Shown here: positions 1 to 10,200 of the stretch, piece after piece
How positions within the stretch are numbered: the stretch's first letter is position 1
How the letters are laid out: every line of letters starts with the position of its first letter
Assembly: GCF_004770105.1 (NCBI RefSeq)
Contig: NZ_RQEY01000008.1
Coordinates: 1-54,893, forward strand
From: Leptospira andrefontaineae
GTDB lineage: Bacteria > Spirochaetota > Leptospiria > Leptospirales > Leptospiraceae
Length of the DNA stretch: 54,893 nucleotides
Direction of reading: 5' to 3'
Position numbers and translations under genes: made by a program
The notes under the pieces: generated by a model
Told to the model about the DNA's origin: nothing
Database searches by the model: none
Seen by the model: the letters and a program-made list of their open reading frames with translations, nothing else

Positions 1-1
1 T

Positions 2-1666
2 TCTTGCAAAGTCCAAAACATGGATGCAACTTTGTTATATGCATCCAATCAGATGATGAATTTCTTAAATAACGAGTTAGGTGTTGTTCAAGATGCGTTG
101 CAAGATCTGATCAATGGAGGGAATGGAGGCGGTACATATCTTTATGGAGATGCCGATGATGACAGATCTTATGGAAATACGAACTGCCTTTCCAGTGGGA
201 ATTTATGTGGAGAGGATCATCCGGAAGCTAATATAACTTCTCCGAACTATGTTTCCATTAGTGATTTATTAAACGGTAATTCAGGTAATTCTCAGATTGG
301 AAACGCAATCATGGCGTATTTGGATTCCTTGGTGAACCAAGACGGCAAGTTTACAATGATGGATCTGGTCAATTCGATTACGAATGCTTACTCGGACAGT
401 TTACTTGCAACAAATGATCCGCTCAGATTATTAAATTTATCCACAGGGTCAACGATCACCGGTATTTCAGATATGGATTTAGTTGCTTTCAATCCGGAGA
501 TAGCACAAGTCTTAGGTATTACAGCTTATTGTCCGGATTGGGCAGGGTGTTATAGCGGGAATCTTTTAAATCCTGGTACAGGGATTTATGGAGCTAACCA
601 AAGTTATTATGATTTTATCGTAGCAAACGGAAGTGGAGATTTTTACGATTATATCGCTCGGGAAGCAGGAGGTTGGACAGGGATCCCTCTTCTTCTTAAC
701 GTTCCTTTAGAACAATCTGCAGCATGGGTGCAATTTTCTTATTCTACTCAAAACAATAATACAAGCGCAAACGCAACAACTTACCAGGACATGGTCATCC
801 AACTACAAGGATTCCAGTATAATTGGGTCCAGAACGTTATGCCTTCTATCACAAACTGGGTGGCACAAGTAGCGAATTACCAGGCACAATATGATAATTG
901 GCAGATCGAAAAAGCAGAAGCAATTGCAGAAGCGCAAAGCACATATAGCCAAGGTGTGAGCGATCTTCAGGAGCAAGAAGCTGCATGGATGGCTTCTATG
1001 ACTTCTACCCAGAATGCAGCGGAGAAGGCGTTTAACGCGGCAGAGAATGCTCTCAGGGATGCAAAAGGCCAAGGCAATTACGATTCTTTATACCAACAGA
1101 TCATGGCAGGTTTGAACCAGGGTAAAGGGGGCTTAAATGCAAACTCGGAAGCTTCAGCTGATTTAGTTTCTTATACAGAGATCTTAGCGAATTTATCCAA
1201 AGGATTGAATGACAAGTCTACTAGTGCCATTCCGGACTCTACTCTTCTAAGCAATTTTGCGAATAACTTTTCGAATTTAGTTGCGGGAGTTTCTAATCTT
1301 TCTCTTCTTTCTGCTACGAATAATAGCGTAATGGATAGTACTGCGAATTATATGCTCAGCATCGCAGACTCGATGAAAAACGAGAAAACTTTCAAACAGA
1401 ATGCAGTAGGAAAACTCTTAGAAGCGAATAAAATTGAGACCAAGGAAGTAGATGGGGAAACTTACGTCTTAGATTCTCATGGGAAAAGAATCGCAATTTT
1501 AGATGATAATAACGAACAAAAGAAAGACTGTCCCCTGCCAAATGCAATATACAACGTTATGCGGCCTCCTTCTTCCAGTCATAAAAGTGAATTAGTCCAT
1601 TCAAAACCGGATGCGATTGAAGTGGAATTTCCGGAGAAGCTCTACTTGAAACAATTCTTCCGGTAG
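2..1666 (+). pseudogene. 3' part of large leptospiral surface-type protein gene, interrupted by an insertion sequence
   Basis: The reading frame is open from the first codon at position 2, so the gene probably begins outside the window. The visible product is rich in Asn, Ser, Gly and Ala. It has a helical, Ala/Gln/Glu-rich segment at about residues 285-355 (counting from the Met at 20) that looks coiled-coil, and otherwise no recognised catalytic motif. It resembles the very long Leptospira-only proteins of the TIGR04388 type, but that is from general appearance only. Host-derived sequence seems to stop near 1528. The last 45 or so codons to the stop at 1666 are antisense to the 3' end of a transposase gene, so the natural C-terminus has been lost. 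No continuation of the gene is visible beyond the element, which suggests truncation plus loss of the 3' part. Confidence 0.6.
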
Positions 1667-2698
1667 GAGTATCTCCGTCGAGTCCCTGGTGAGGTCGCAT
1701 TTTATTGTAGTATTGAACATATTCTTTCAGAAGAGATCTCGCATGGTTCTCTCCGAAAACGATAATATGGTTCAGTAGATCTTTACGAACAGATCCAATC
1801 CATCTTTCTGCAAATGCGTTTTGCCATGGGGATTTAATAGAAGTTCGTATGGGGCTAATTCCCAGTTGGATCATGGAATTTAAAACAGCTTGGTTAAACA
1901 TGGAATCGTTGTCTAAAATCAGATATTGAATATTTGACTGAAACGGGAATGTATCCTTTAGCTGTCGAATCATCCATTCCGCAGAAGGTTGAAAAGTAAG
2001 ATTAAAATGCAGAACGCGTCTGGAGTGATGTTCTATAATAAAAAAGCAATATAAAGTGGTAAAGCCAAAACATTTGATTGTAAGGAAATCCATCGCTGCG
2101 ATATGAGCAGTTTGGTTTTTCAGGAATGTTTTCCAACGTTTCCTTAAAATTTCGATTTTAGGAGGTAAAGGTTTTATTCTTAGGATAATTCTTCGAAGAG
2201 TAGTTAACGGAATATCAATACCAAGGTATTGTAATTCGGATTGTATCCATTGGTATCCCCAATTCGGATTTTCTAATGTAAGCCGATTTATTATCGGCAA
2301 GATCTTTTTGTATTTCAAAAGACGTCGTTCTTTCTTTTTGCCTTTTATGAATTTCCCAAATTTCGACTTAAGGGTGTGAATTAAATTCCATATGGATTCG
2401 TGCCATCGAACAAGAGTTTGGGGCTGGACGATAAAAAGGAAATTGCTCCATAATTTTCTGGGAAGAAATCTTGTAATAATCAACAGAGAGAATCTTTCTC
2501 TTTGTTTCGTTTTGATTTCTTTTACCCTTCTTTTGTAAATCTGCAATTGTAAGTATTGGAAAATGATAATTAAGATTAGGGACTTATTTGAAACTTTTCT
2601 GATCTTTTTATATAATCTGGAGTTTTGGATCATCATTCTAAAGCAATTTTATGGAGAATGTATTCATTTGACGAATGGAATTCGAATTTATACGGACA
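1529..2698 (-). mobile_element. insertion sequence with one DDE-integrase transposase
   Basis: A single transposase gene fills this element. The exact ends are uncertain. The left end probably begins at TGTCC (1529-1533), and GGACA, its reverse complement, lies at 2694-2698. An inner CAAATG at 1540-1545 is mirrored by CATTTG at 2665-2670, so the right end could instead be near 2680. No clean target-site duplication is visible. The element interrupts the upstream large protein gene and sits in the opposite orientation to it. Confidence 0.6.
1557..2636 (-). CDS. IS transposase with integrase catalytic core (DDE)
   Basis: Encodes a 359-aa transposase that would cut and join the element's ends. 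The N-terminal third is basic, with a DNA-binding look (QPQTLVRWHESIW, then NWGYQWIQSELQYLG, typical of the helix-turn-helix arm before an rve core). The catalytic triad is visible as D in AAMDFLTI, D in LILDNDSMF and E in NAFAERWIGSVR. The ending (GLIHFYDWKKEAA) matches the common end of a broad family of solitary integrase-core transposases related to IS3/IS481. The length is full for this family and no frameshift is seen, so it may be active. The formal IS family cannot be fixed without ISfinder. Confidence 0.85.
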   Translation of the reverse strand: MMIQNSRLYKKIRKVSNKSLILIIIFQYLQLQIYKRRVKEIKTKQRERFSLLIITRFLPRKLWSNFLFIVQPQTLVRWHESIWNLIHTLKSKFGKFIKGKKKERRLLKYKKILPIINRLTLENPNWGYQWIQSELQYLGIDIPLTTLRRIILRIKPLPPKIEILRKRWKTFLKNQTAHIAAMDFLTIKCFGFTTLYCFFIIEHHSRRVLHFNLTFQPSAEWMIRQLKDTFPFQSNIQYLILDNDSMFNQAVLNSMIQLGISPIRTSIKSPWQNAFAERWIGSVRKDLLNHIIVFGENHARSLLKEYVQYYNKMRPHQGLDGDTPTGRIVSSRASPEIPLQSHPVLNGLIHFYDWKKEAA

Positions 2699-3025
2699 AA
2701 CCCTACCGTCCGTGTCTTTGTGCCTCTGTGTGAGAAAAAACAAAGAGGAGCTAAGGAAAGACGGGAGACATTGATCTACAATCGCGACAGCGATCGCAGC
2801 ATAAATCCGGCGATGCACCATCGTAGAGGATGAAGGTTGTGAATTAGAAAACCATAATGGTGCTTCGCCGATTGAAGCGTAGAGCGCGACCCGAGTGTAA
2901 CGAGGGGGTCGCCCCCACTATCGTCCTCCGAATAAAAACAAGCTGAGAACAACAGAAACAATACAATCGTAGACATGGAAATCTACTTCGTTGAAAAGAG
3001 GATATGAAAGGGATCTTAAAAAATC
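2699..3025. other. Gene-free repeat-like spacer
   Basis: No convincing gene is present. The stretch holds the phrase CGTGTCTTTGTGCCTCTGTG at 2711-2730, and a GC-rich imperfect palindrome at 2885-2915 that recurs at 54151-54182. Short reverse-strand open frames here (62 and 66 codons) lack ribosome binding sites and protein character. Confidence 0.5.
2885..2915. repeat. GC-rich palindromic repeat, copy 1
   Basis: CGCGACCCG, an 8-nt variable loop, then CGAGGGGG and TCGCCCC. GCGACCC can pair with GGGTCGC. A second copy with the same blocks and one changed base in the right arm lies at 54151-54182, more than 51 kb away. Confidence 0.55.
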
Positions 3026-3865
3026 CTAATCCTTCGCTTCGTAATATTTGGTCGAAGCTTCTTTCAAGAATTTTTTCTCTTTTTTATTCAGAGAATTCAT
3101 TCCTTCTTTAGAAATTTTTTCTAAAAGACGATCTACTTCCTCTTTCGCCTCTTCTCTGGTTTTCATCTCTTCTTGCCAACGAACCATCTTTCTTTTTTGT
3201 CTCCATCTGGAAAAAGAGAAACTTGGTAATTTGAACCCGAATTTATATTTTACTTTAGTATAATATAGAAAGTAAAGTCCGCCAGCAGCGAAGCCTCCGA
3301 GCCCGTTCGCGATTGGAGTTCCGGATTGTAATCCTAAAAGTACTAAAACGACTAGGATTAAAGCTGCCAGATACTTTGCTTTGATAGGAAAAATCCCCCA
3401 AAATAAAAGTTCTCTATTTGGCCAGATCAATGCGTAAGCAGTGATTAATCCGTATAGGACTGCGGAAATCCCGAGCACCGTCCCTTGTTGGAATCCAAAA
3501 AGGGAGGCAAGCACCGTAGCAACTCCGCCTCCGAAGATACAGAACATAAAATAACGTAAAAAATTCCTGGTTCCCCAATGAGACTCTAACGCAGACCCGA
3601 ACATCCAAAATGCGAACATCTCGAATAGGAAGCCGATCAGCATATTAGGGGAATGGAGGAAGCTGTAAGTCAATAACTGCCAGCCGAAAAACTTTTCTAG
3701 GACTAGGCCGGGAGTCAGTCCGAATAGCCCAAGGATGGCTAAAAGTATGGGTTGGGCTACCAGGCTTAGAATAAACTCTATCCCGAAAATCGCTATATTT
3801 AAGATCAAAAGTTTACGAACGAGGGGAGAGGTCGAGACACCGAATCCGCTAGAGAAAGACGCCAT
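3026..3865 (-). CDS. Rhomboid-family membrane protein, probably proteolytically inactive
   Basis: A 279-aa integral membrane protein with about six hydrophobic helices and the rhomboid layout: an LLTYSFLHS segment, then FGSALE, then GTVLGISAVLYG. The serine (S134) of the GxSG-like motif is present, though the motif reads GISA. The helix that should carry the catalytic histidine (AHLGG in active enzymes) reads NGLGG, with Gly at residue 188 and no His nearby. This fits a pseudoprotease. The C-terminus is a charged cytoplasmic tail. The Met at 3865 was chosen because AGGAAGG lies just upstream. A longer frame reaching 4063 would overlap the divergent hydrolase gene and starts with non-rhomboid sequence. 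Confidence 0.8.
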   Translation of the reverse strand: MASFSSGFGVSTSPLVRKLLILNIAIFGIEFILSLVAQPILLAILGLFGLTPGLVLEKFFGWQLLTYSFLHSPNMLIGFLFEMFAFWMFGSALESHWGTRNFLRYFMFCIFGGGVATVLASLFGFQQGTVLGISAVLYGLITAYALIWPNRELLFWGIFPIKAKYLAALILVVLVLLGLQSGTPIANGLGGFAAGGLYFLYYTKVKYKFGFKLPSFSFSRWRQKRKMVRWQEEMKTREEAKEEVDRLLEKISKEGMNSLNKKEKKFLKEASTKYYEAKD

Positions 3866-3962
3866 TGCCTTCCTAGTTTTCTTTTTTCCTTTCGAACGAC
3901 AACCTAAATCCGGATTTTGTTTCCTTTGACAGTTTGGGGGAAATATAGTAAATGTTCCTAAG

Positions 3963-4916
3963 ATGGAAATCTTCTTGTACGGAGTCCGGGGCTCAATTCC
4001 TGCCCCCTTATCGAATGAGGAATACAGGGAGAAAGTAATTTCCATATTGAGACTGGTTGCCAAGTCGGAGGGAAAAGCTTTCTCTTCTCCCGAAGAATGG
4101 TTCGATCAGTTGCCAGAACCTCTGAATTATGTGGTAGGCGGAAATACTACCTGCGTTCGGATCATTGGTTCTTCCGGGGTGGAGCTGGTTGTGGATCTAG
4201 GAACTGGAGCCAGAGTTTTGGGAGAAGACTTGGTCCGAGAAAAATTCGGGCAAGGCAAGGGAGAAGCTTCCGTCTTTTTTACTCATACCCACTGGGATCA
4301 TATCCATGGGATCCCTTTTTTCAAACCGATGTACATTCCCGGAAACAAGTTCACCTTCTATTCTCCCTTAGAAGATCTTCCGGAAAGATTAAAATACCAA
4401 CAAGAACCCAGATTTTTCCCGATCCATTTCGACCATTTCGGTTCAGAAAGAAATTTCCATAAGCTCCAAAAGGGAGAAGTCCTGGAAATTGGCGGTGTAA
4501 AAATAGAATGGCTCGCTCTCAAACATCCCGGAGGCTCCATCGCTTACAAATTCACCGAAAATGGGAAAAGTTTTATTTTTGCCACTGATGCCGAATACAA
4601 TGGCGAGGATTTTCCTCTCATCCAGGAGCAAAAACCATTCTTTAAAGGCGCAGATCTTTTGGTTTTGGACGCCCAGTACACTCTGGACGAATCCTTTCAA
4701 AAATTTGATTGGGGCCATACTGCTTACACTATGGCAGTCAATTGTGCTTCTTCCTGGGAGGTCAAAAAACTGGCTTTGACCCACCATGAACCCGCCTATT
4801 CCGACGAAATTTTAGCCATCATCTTGGATGACGCCAGAACCCATGCTGAAAATCTTGGAGCTAAGGACCTATCCATTGTACTGGCTAGAGAAGGAATGAA
4901 ATTCAAACTCGTATGA
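3963..4916 (+). CDS. MBL-fold metallo-hydrolase
   Basis: A 317-aa metallo-beta-lactamase-fold hydrolase. The zinc motif HTHWDHIHG is complete (H108, H110, D112, H113). The start [15 protein letters not shown] and the following GGNTTCV are typical of the PhnP/phosphodiesterase-like branch, and a later [10 protein letters not shown] and FATDAEY supply further ligands. The substrate is unknown; related proteins cleave phosphodiesters. No signal peptide is visible, so it is probably cytoplasmic. The stop overlaps the start of the next gene (ATGA at 4913-4916), implying co-translation with the penicillin-binding protein. Confidence 0.8.
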   Translation: MEIFLYGVRGSIPAPLSNEEYREKVISILRLVAKSEGKAFSSPEEWFDQLPEPLNYVVGGNTTCVRIIGSSGVELVVDLGTGARVLGEDLVREKFGQGKGEASVFFTHTHWDHIHGIPFFKPMYIPGNKFTFYSPLEDLPERLKYQQEPRFFPIHFDHFGSERNFHKLQKGEVLEIGGVKIEWLALKHPGGSIAYKFTENGKSFIFATDAEYNGEDFPLIQEQKPFFKGADLLVLDAQYTLDESFQKFDWGHTAYTMAVNCASSWEVKKLALTHHEPAYSDEILAIILDDARTHAENLGAKDLSIVLAREGMKFKLV

Positions 4917-7369
4917 ATCTATTTAGCGAAGGAATTCACAGAGCTACAAAAACACTTTTGATCTTTGCCTTGCTGGGCGGTCTGTTTTTCGGATACATTA
5001 TCGCGGAAGTGGATGAGGGGGGAGAGCTTGCGATCTTAGCTTCTTACCAACCTACCACACCAACTCGTCTATACGATATCAATGGTGTAGTGTATGCGGA
5101 GTTATATCGCCATAAACAACAACTTCTGAAATACCAAGATATTCCTCCTCATGTGGTCCAAGCATTCCTTTCCGTAGAGGATAATAATTTTTTCAACCAC
5201 TTTGGGATAGATTTCTCAGCAATCCTTCGCGCGGCGGCAGTCAACGTTATCTCGGGTAGGATCAAACAAGGTGGATCCACTCTTACTCAACAGCTAGCTA
5301 AAACAGTTTTGAATAATAGGAAAAAATCCTTTATTCGTAAATTCGTAGAAGCACTGTTTACTCTTCAGATAGAACAAGAATATTCTAAAGAAGAAATATT
5401 AGAAATTTATTTTAACTTAATATACCTGGGTCATGGAACAACGGGTCTTGCTTCTGCGGCAGATGTGTATTTCCATAAGGATGTTTCCGACTTAGATGTT
5501 GCGGAAGCAGCACTTCTTGCAAGACTTCCTAAGGCACCGGTGGATTATTCTCCTTATAAAAATCCTGCTGCTTCTAAAAGAGCTCATTTGGAAGTCCTAA
5601 AACTTATGGCTTCTCAAGGATTTGTTCCAAACGATAAGGTCCAGACCATTCACGACGAATTCTGGGAAAAATACTGGCCTATCGTAATCACTCAATCTCC
5701 TTCTCAATCTACTTGGGGAACTAAGCTGAACAGGGCTCCTCATTTTACGGAATTCGTAAGGCAAAGATTATTAAAAGAATTGGGAGAAGATAGGATCTAC
5801 AGTGGTGGCCTAAAAATTTATACCACTCTGGATATCCGCAAGCAGGAGATCGCTCAAGACGAACTTCGTAAGGCTCTCAAAAAACATGATGATCTGGTTT
5901 CAGGTGTTACGGTAAATTATGCTGGTGGCGCTGATCGAGGTCTTGTAGGACTTTATAATTTTATAGGTTCCTTATTCCCTGTGGCTCCTCCTTTTGTAAG
6001 CCGTTTAGATGATAAGGCAAACTTCAGAGTTGCGCTCGAAAAAGAACTTATCGATTCGGCGGATGTTCTCAGTTTACTTCTTCCTGCGGATAATGAGTCC
6101 GCCGCATTTACTGAATTCCAGAAAAGATCTGCGGTATTCGGTAAAAACCTTCACGTAGAAGGAGCCGCTATCACAATAGATCATACCAACGGCTATATAG
6201 AAACAATGGTCGGAGGATATGAATTCACTCCTAAAAACCAATTCAATCGCGCGGTTCAGGCGAGAAGACAGACTGGATCTTCTTTCAAACCTTTTGTGTA
6301 TGGGGCTGCGATCGCAGAACGTATCGTAGGTTCCGGAACTGGGATCATGGATGCACCTTTAACCACCTTAACGGAAGAAGGAGAAGGTTGGTCTCCTCAG
6401 GATTTTGACGGGGATTTCCAAGGGATGGTCCCACTTTCTAGAGCACTTTCCATGTCCTTGAATATTGTTTCTGTGCAGGTGTTCCTACGCACGGGCGCGG
6501 ATGCAGTCATAGATTTCGCTTCTCGTTTAACAAAGGCTGATAAGAGCAGATTTATGCCAAGTCCTGCGCTTGCATTGGGGATTGCTGAACTTTCTCCGTA
6601 TGAAATGGCAGTGGGATATTCTATTATTGCAAATAAGGGAAGAAATGTGATCCCACTTTCTGTTCGATATGTGATCGATCAGTCAGGAAATGTAATTTAT
6701 AACGAAGAACTAAAAGTCAGGGAAGAATTAGATAAAGAAGCAGAAGACGGTTCTATTCAGATCATCAGCGAAGGTACAGCATATATTCTTCGCAAAATGT
6801 TGACCATGGTTGCCATGGGCGGAACTGCTGCAAACGGACTCCATTCTCCTGACCAAGGAAATTACAGAGGGATTGCTGCCGGAAAAACTGGATCCACTTC
6901 TTCTTTTACAAATGCTTGGTACTGCGGATTCGATCCTAAATTGACCACTGTCATTTGGCTTGGATTTGATAAGAGTTCTATTTCACTCGGAAGAGGCCAG
7001 GCTGCTGGAGTCCTTGCAGTTCCTATTTGGGGAAAAATGTACCGTCGTTTCTATAACGGTGAGAATTATCCGACTTTCGAGAATGAACACGGTTTGGATC
7101 CGCAACCCGAAGAAGTACAAGGCGGGGGAACCTGCGCGTATAATGGATTGTCTCCTAAACCCGGAGTATGTCCTGTTACCCAGAACTTGACCTTAAAACC
7201 GATTACTGTAGCAGGTGTGACAAAATCCGTCCAAGCAAACCGCCAATGCGACGGAGACCGGGACCATCATAAGTCGATAGATTTTAGAGAATTCCTGCAA
7301 TTGGAATACCAGATCAGCGACGAAGAGATCGGAAAAACGGAACGTAAGTTTAAACCGCAAGCGGACTAG
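4913..7369 (+). CDS. mrcA: Class A penicillin-binding protein (transglycosylase/transpeptidase), PBP1A type
   Basis: An 818-aa bifunctional peptidoglycan synthase anchored by one N-terminal membrane helix (about residues 14-31). The GT51 transglycosylase domain shows [12 protein letters not shown], with catalytic Glu at 89, and the [12 protein letters not shown] block. The transpeptidase domain carries SSFK (S456, K459), an SLN motif in SMSLNIVS and KTGST. The protein polymerises and cross-links glycan strands in the periplasm. A C-terminal extension with several cysteines follows the transpeptidase domain. It overlaps the preceding hydrolase gene by 4 bases. About 140 bases separate it from sucB, so the operon probably ends here. 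Confidence 0.93.
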   Translation: MNLFSEGIHRATKTLLIFALLGGLFFGYIIAEVDEGGELAILASYQPTTPTRLYDINGVVYAELYRHKQQLLKYQDIPPHVVQAFLSVEDNNFFNHFGIDFSAILRAAAVNVISGRIKQGGSTLTQQLAKTVLNNRKKSFIRKFVEALFTLQIEQEYSKEEILEIYFNLIYLGHGTTGLASAADVYFHKDVSDLDVAEAALLARLPKAPVDYSPYKNPAASKRAHLEVLKLMASQGFVPNDKVQTIHDEFWEKYWPIVITQSPSQSTWGTKLNRAPHFTEFVRQRLLKELGEDRIYSGGLKIYTTLDIRKQEIAQDELRKALKKHDDLVSGVTVNYAGGADRGLVGLYNFIGSLFPVAPPFVSRLDDKANFRVALEKELIDSADVLSLLLPADNESAAFTEFQKRSAVFGKNLHVEGAAITIDHTNGYIETMVGGYEFTPKNQFNRAVQARRQTGSSFKPFVYGAAIAERIVGSGTGIMDAPLTTLTEEGEGWSPQDFDGDFQGMVPLSRALSMSLNIVSVQVFLRTGADAVIDFASRLTKADKSRFMPSPALALGIAELSPYEMAVGYSIIANKGRNVIPLSVRYVIDQSGNVIYNEELKVREELDKEAEDGSIQIISEGTAYILRKMLTMVAMGGTAANGLHSPDQGNYRGIAAGKTGSTSSFTNAWYCGFDPKLTTVIWLGFDKSSISLGRGQAAGVLAVPIWGKMYRRFYNGENYPTFENEHGLDPQPEEVQGGGTCAYNGLSPKPGVCPVTQNLTLKPITVAGVTKSVQANRQCDGDRDHHKSIDFREFLQLEYQISDEEIGKTERKFKPQAD

Positions 7370-7412
7370 AAATTTCCAGTCGCTTGCGCGAAAATTCGTC
7401 CAAAACACCGTT

Positions 7413-7418
7413 TTGACA
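7413..7418 (+). promoter_or_regulatory. Possible -35 element upstream of the suc operon
   Basis: A perfect TTGACA lies 92 bases upstream of the sucB start. No good -10 hexamer sits 16-18 bases downstream, where the sequence is T-rich (GAATTTTTC), so this is only a weak promoter candidate. Confidence 0.25.
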
Positions 7419-7460
7419 AGAACGACTTTACAGAATTTTTCAGCTTTCCGAAAGTGAAAT

Positions 7461-7498
7461 GGAGGCGGTCCCGGAACGGGACGTATACACCGACCTCC
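7461..7498 (+). promoter_or_regulatory. Leader hairpin before sucB
   Basis: A perfect 6-bp stem GTCCCG/CGGGAC with a 3-nt loop (7468-7482) is nested inside a second stem GGAGG (7461-7465) with CCTCC (7494-7498). It ends 11 bases before the ATG of sucB, so it could affect ribosome access or mRNA stability. Confidence 0.4.
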
Positions 7499-7509
7499 GT
7501 AGGATCAAG

Positions 7510-8763
7510 ATGTCGATAGAGATCAAGGTTCCCGAAATGGGTGAATCCATTACGGAAGCAACAATAGCAAACTGGGTAAAAAAAGAAGGCGAACGAGTAG
7601 AACAGGACGAGGTCCTGGTGGAATTGGAAACCGATAAGGTGACCATGGAGGTACCGGCCCCCTCGGCGGGAGTTCTCCAAAAAATTAACAAGAAGCCGGG
7701 GGAGACGGTCAAGATCAAAGAAGTGATCGGAATCATTGACCCTTCTGCCTCCGCAAAAAGCACTCCTACTTCAAGCACTCCTTCCTCAACAAATACTGCA
7801 CAAACTAACACGACTAACGCAACGCAGAATGATACACTTCCTCCTGCAGTTCGTAAATTGATAGATGATAACGGATTAAATCCTGCTTCTATCTCTGGTT
7901 CCGGTAAGAACGGACAGATCACCAAAGAAGACGTGTTAAACGCAATTGCAAATAAACAGTCAGCACAACCCGCTGCTGCGGTTTCCGCGGCTCCAGCACC
8001 GGCTAAGTCTGCTCCTTCTCCTGAAATTCCTAAAGCGGTTCCTGCTGCTTCTCGTAGTAATCTTCCGAGAGAAAACGTTGTTCCGATGACTAAACTTCGC
8101 CAGACGATCGCAAATCGTTTGGTTGCAGCTCAGCATAACGCAGCATTACTCACTACTTTTAACGAAGTGGATATGGGTGCTGTGATGGACCTTCGTGCTA
8201 AATACAAGGACAAGTTCAAAGACGCGCATAATATTAATTTAGGTTTTATGAGCTTCTTCACTAAGGCAGTGATCGGAGCTTTAAAATTTGTTCCTGCAAT
8301 CAACGCAGAAATTCGTGGTACTGATCTAGTTTATAAAAACTACTTCGATATCGGTGTGGCTGTTGGAGGTCCAAAGGGTCTGGTAGTTCCGATTGTTCGT
8401 GACGCGGATCTTTTAAGCTTCGCTCAGGTTGAATCCGAAATTGCTCGCCTCGCTAATAAGGTGAAGGATGGAAAAATCGATCTTTCCGATATGGAAGGTG
8501 GAACATTCACCATCTCCAACGGAGGGATCTACGGCTCCATGATGTCCACTCCTATATTGAATCCACCTCAAAGTGGAATTTTAGGACTTCATAATATTGT
8601 AAAACGTGCGGTAGTGGTTAACGACCAGATCGTTATACGACCTATGATGTATGTTGCCCTTTCTTATGACCATAGGGTTGTAGATGGAAAAGAAGCAGTA
8701 ACCTTCCTCGTAAAAGTAAAAGAAGCGATCGAAGATCCGACCCGCCTTCTTTTAGAAGTCTAA
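7510..8763 (+). CDS. sucB: Dihydrolipoamide succinyltransferase, E2 of 2-oxoglutarate dehydrogenase
   Basis: A 417-aa E2 enzyme that transfers the succinyl group from lipoate to CoA in the TCA cycle. The N-terminal lipoyl domain carries the lipoylated lysine K43 in ETDKVTMEV. An Ala/Pro/Ser/Thr linker follows, then the E3-binding domain ([13 protein letters not shown]), a second flexible linker and the catalytic acyltransferase domain, with H388 and D392 in SYDHRVVDG. The Met at 7510 was preferred over the upstream open frame from 7459 because [13 protein letters not shown] is the conserved family start. It is first in the order sucB-lpd-sucA. Confidence 0.95.
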   Translation: MSIEIKVPEMGESITEATIANWVKKEGERVEQDEVLVELETDKVTMEVPAPSAGVLQKINKKPGETVKIKEVIGIIDPSASAKSTPTSSTPSSTNTAQTNTTNATQNDTLPPAVRKLIDDNGLNPASISGSGKNGQITKEDVLNAIANKQSAQPAAAVSAAPAPAKSAPSPEIPKAVPAASRSNLPRENVVPMTKLRQTIANRLVAAQHNAALLTTFNEVDMGAVMDLRAKYKDKFKDAHNINLGFMSFFTKAVIGALKFVPAINAEIRGTDLVYKNYFDIGVAVGGPKGLVVPIVRDADLLSFAQVESEIARLANKVKDGKIDLSDMEGGTFTISNGGIYGSMMSTPILNPPQSGILGLHNIVKRAVVVNDQIVIRPMMYVALSYDHRVVDGKEAVTFLVKVKEAIEDPTRLLLEV

Positions 8764-8778
8764 GGAATAGAAGGAATC

Positions 8779-10182
8779 ATGGCGGAACAATACGACGTAT
8801 TAGTTATCGGATCGGGACCCGGAGGTTATGTGGGCGCGATCCGAGCGGCCCAACTCGGGTTCAAAACAGGGATCATCGAAAAAAGAAAAACTTTGGGAGG
8901 AACCTGCTTGAACGTAGGTTGTATCCCTTCCAAAGCACTTTTGGATTCTTCTGAAGAATATCATAAAGTTTTACATAAGACTGATATCCATGGGATCGGA
9001 GTTGGTAAGGTCACTCTGGACCTAAACAAACTCATGGAGCGTAAGAACACTATCGTCAAAGAAGTCACAGACGGTGTAGACTACTTGATGAAAAAGAACA
9101 AGATCACTCGTTATGAGGGTTTTGGGAAATTGCTCGGAGGGGGCGAGGTAGAAGTCGCTCTCACTGACGGCAAAAAAGAAGTCCTAAGCGCAAAACATAT
9201 CGTTCTGGCAACAGGTTCTGTTCCGATAGATATTCCAGGTCTGCCAGTGGACGGAAAGTCTATCATCACTTCCGACCATGCAATCGATCTAAGAACCGTT
9301 CCTAAAAAACTGGTGGTGATCGGCGCAGGTGTTATCGGTTTAGAGTTAGGTTCCGTTTGGGGAAGACTTGGGGCAGAGGTTACAGTGGTGGAACTCCTAC
9401 CAGGGCTTTTACCTACAGTAGACAGATCCTTCGGTAGCTTATTACAGAGAAGTTTAGAGTCCCAAGGTTTTAATTTCTTATTCGAACATAAGGTATTAGG
9501 AGCGACTGCTTCTAAATCGGGTGCTAAAGTAAAGATTGCGGCACCGGATGGAAAAGAATCCGAACTGGATGCGGACGTTGTTCTTGTGGCAGTCGGTCGT
9601 AAACCATTTATCGATGGGATCGGATTAGAAGCTGCCGGGGTCCAATTAACAGAGAGAAAAAGGATCAAGGTAGATTCTCATTTCCAAACCAGCGCAGCCG
9701 GTATCTATGCGATCGGTGACGTAATCGACGGACCTATGCTTGCTCATAAGGCAGAAGAAGAAGGTGTTGCACTTGCAGAATTACTCGCAGGTCAATCCGG
9801 ACACGTTAATTACGCTGCGGTTCCGAGCATTATCTATACTTGGCCTGAAATGGCTTGGGTTGGAAAAGGTGAAGAAGAACTTAAAAGCGCCGGTGTAGAA
9901 TACAAAGTAGGTAAGTCATTATTCAAGCCGAATGCAAGAGCTAAGGCTATGAACGAAGCGGAAGGCCAAGTCAAAATTTTAGCAGATAAAAAAACGGATA
10001 AGGTATTGGGAGCGTTTGTGTTCGGGCCTAGAGCTTCGGATATGATCGCTGAACTTGCGGTTGCAGTAGAGTTCGGTGCTTCTTCGGAAGATATAGCACG
10101 TTCTTTCCACGCACATCCTACATTGTCCGAAGTCGTAAAAGAGGCCGCTATGGCCGTAGACAAGTGGGCAATTCACGCTTAA
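8779..10182 (+). CDS. lpd: Dihydrolipoamide dehydrogenase (E3)
   Basis: A 467-aa flavoprotein that reoxidises dihydrolipoamide and passes electrons to NAD+. It shows an FAD-binding [10 protein letters not shown] near the N-terminus, the redox disulfide C43/C48 in [13 protein letters not shown], an NAD-binding [13 protein letters not shown], and the catalytic HAHPTLSE near the C-terminus. It starts 15 bases after sucB with AGAAGGAA as ribosome binding site. Its position between sucB and sucA points to the 2-oxoglutarate complex, though E3 may also serve other lipoyl complexes. Confidence 0.96.
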   Translation: MAEQYDVLVIGSGPGGYVGAIRAAQLGFKTGIIEKRKTLGGTCLNVGCIPSKALLDSSEEYHKVLHKTDIHGIGVGKVTLDLNKLMERKNTIVKEVTDGVDYLMKKNKITRYEGFGKLLGGGEVEVALTDGKKEVLSAKHIVLATGSVPIDIPGLPVDGKSIITSDHAIDLRTVPKKLVVIGAGVIGLELGSVWGRLGAEVTVVELLPGLLPTVDRSFGSLLQRSLESQGFNFLFEHKVLGATASKSGAKVKIAAPDGKESELDADVVLVAVGRKPFIDGIGLEAAGVQLTERKRIKVDSHFQTSAAGIYAIGDVIDGPMLAHKAEEEGVALAELLAGQSGHVNYAAVPSIIYTWPEMAWVGKGEEELKSAGVEYKVGKSLFKPNARAKAMNEAEGQVKILADKKTDKVLGAFVFGPRASDMIAELAVAVEFGASSEDIARSFHAHPTLSEVVKEAAMAVDKWAIHA

Positions 10183-10200
10183 GTAGGGGAGAATCCGATC

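Noticed and set aside
2760..2775. GGGAGACA as the right end of the insertion element
   Set aside because: Matches the left end TGTCCCCTG at only 7 of 9 bases, no better continuation, and would include unrelated repeat DNA.
2633..2976. Two short reverse frames (62 and 66 codons) right of the insertion element
   Set aside because: They cross the repeat phrase and the palindrome, lack ribosome binding sites and do not look like proteins.
7440..7925. 161-codon reverse frame over the sucB start
   Set aside because: Antisense shadow of the lipoyl domain and linker.
9111..9668. 185-codon reverse frame inside lpd
   Set aside because: Antisense to a certain gene; Ser/Thr/Pro-rich shadow translation.
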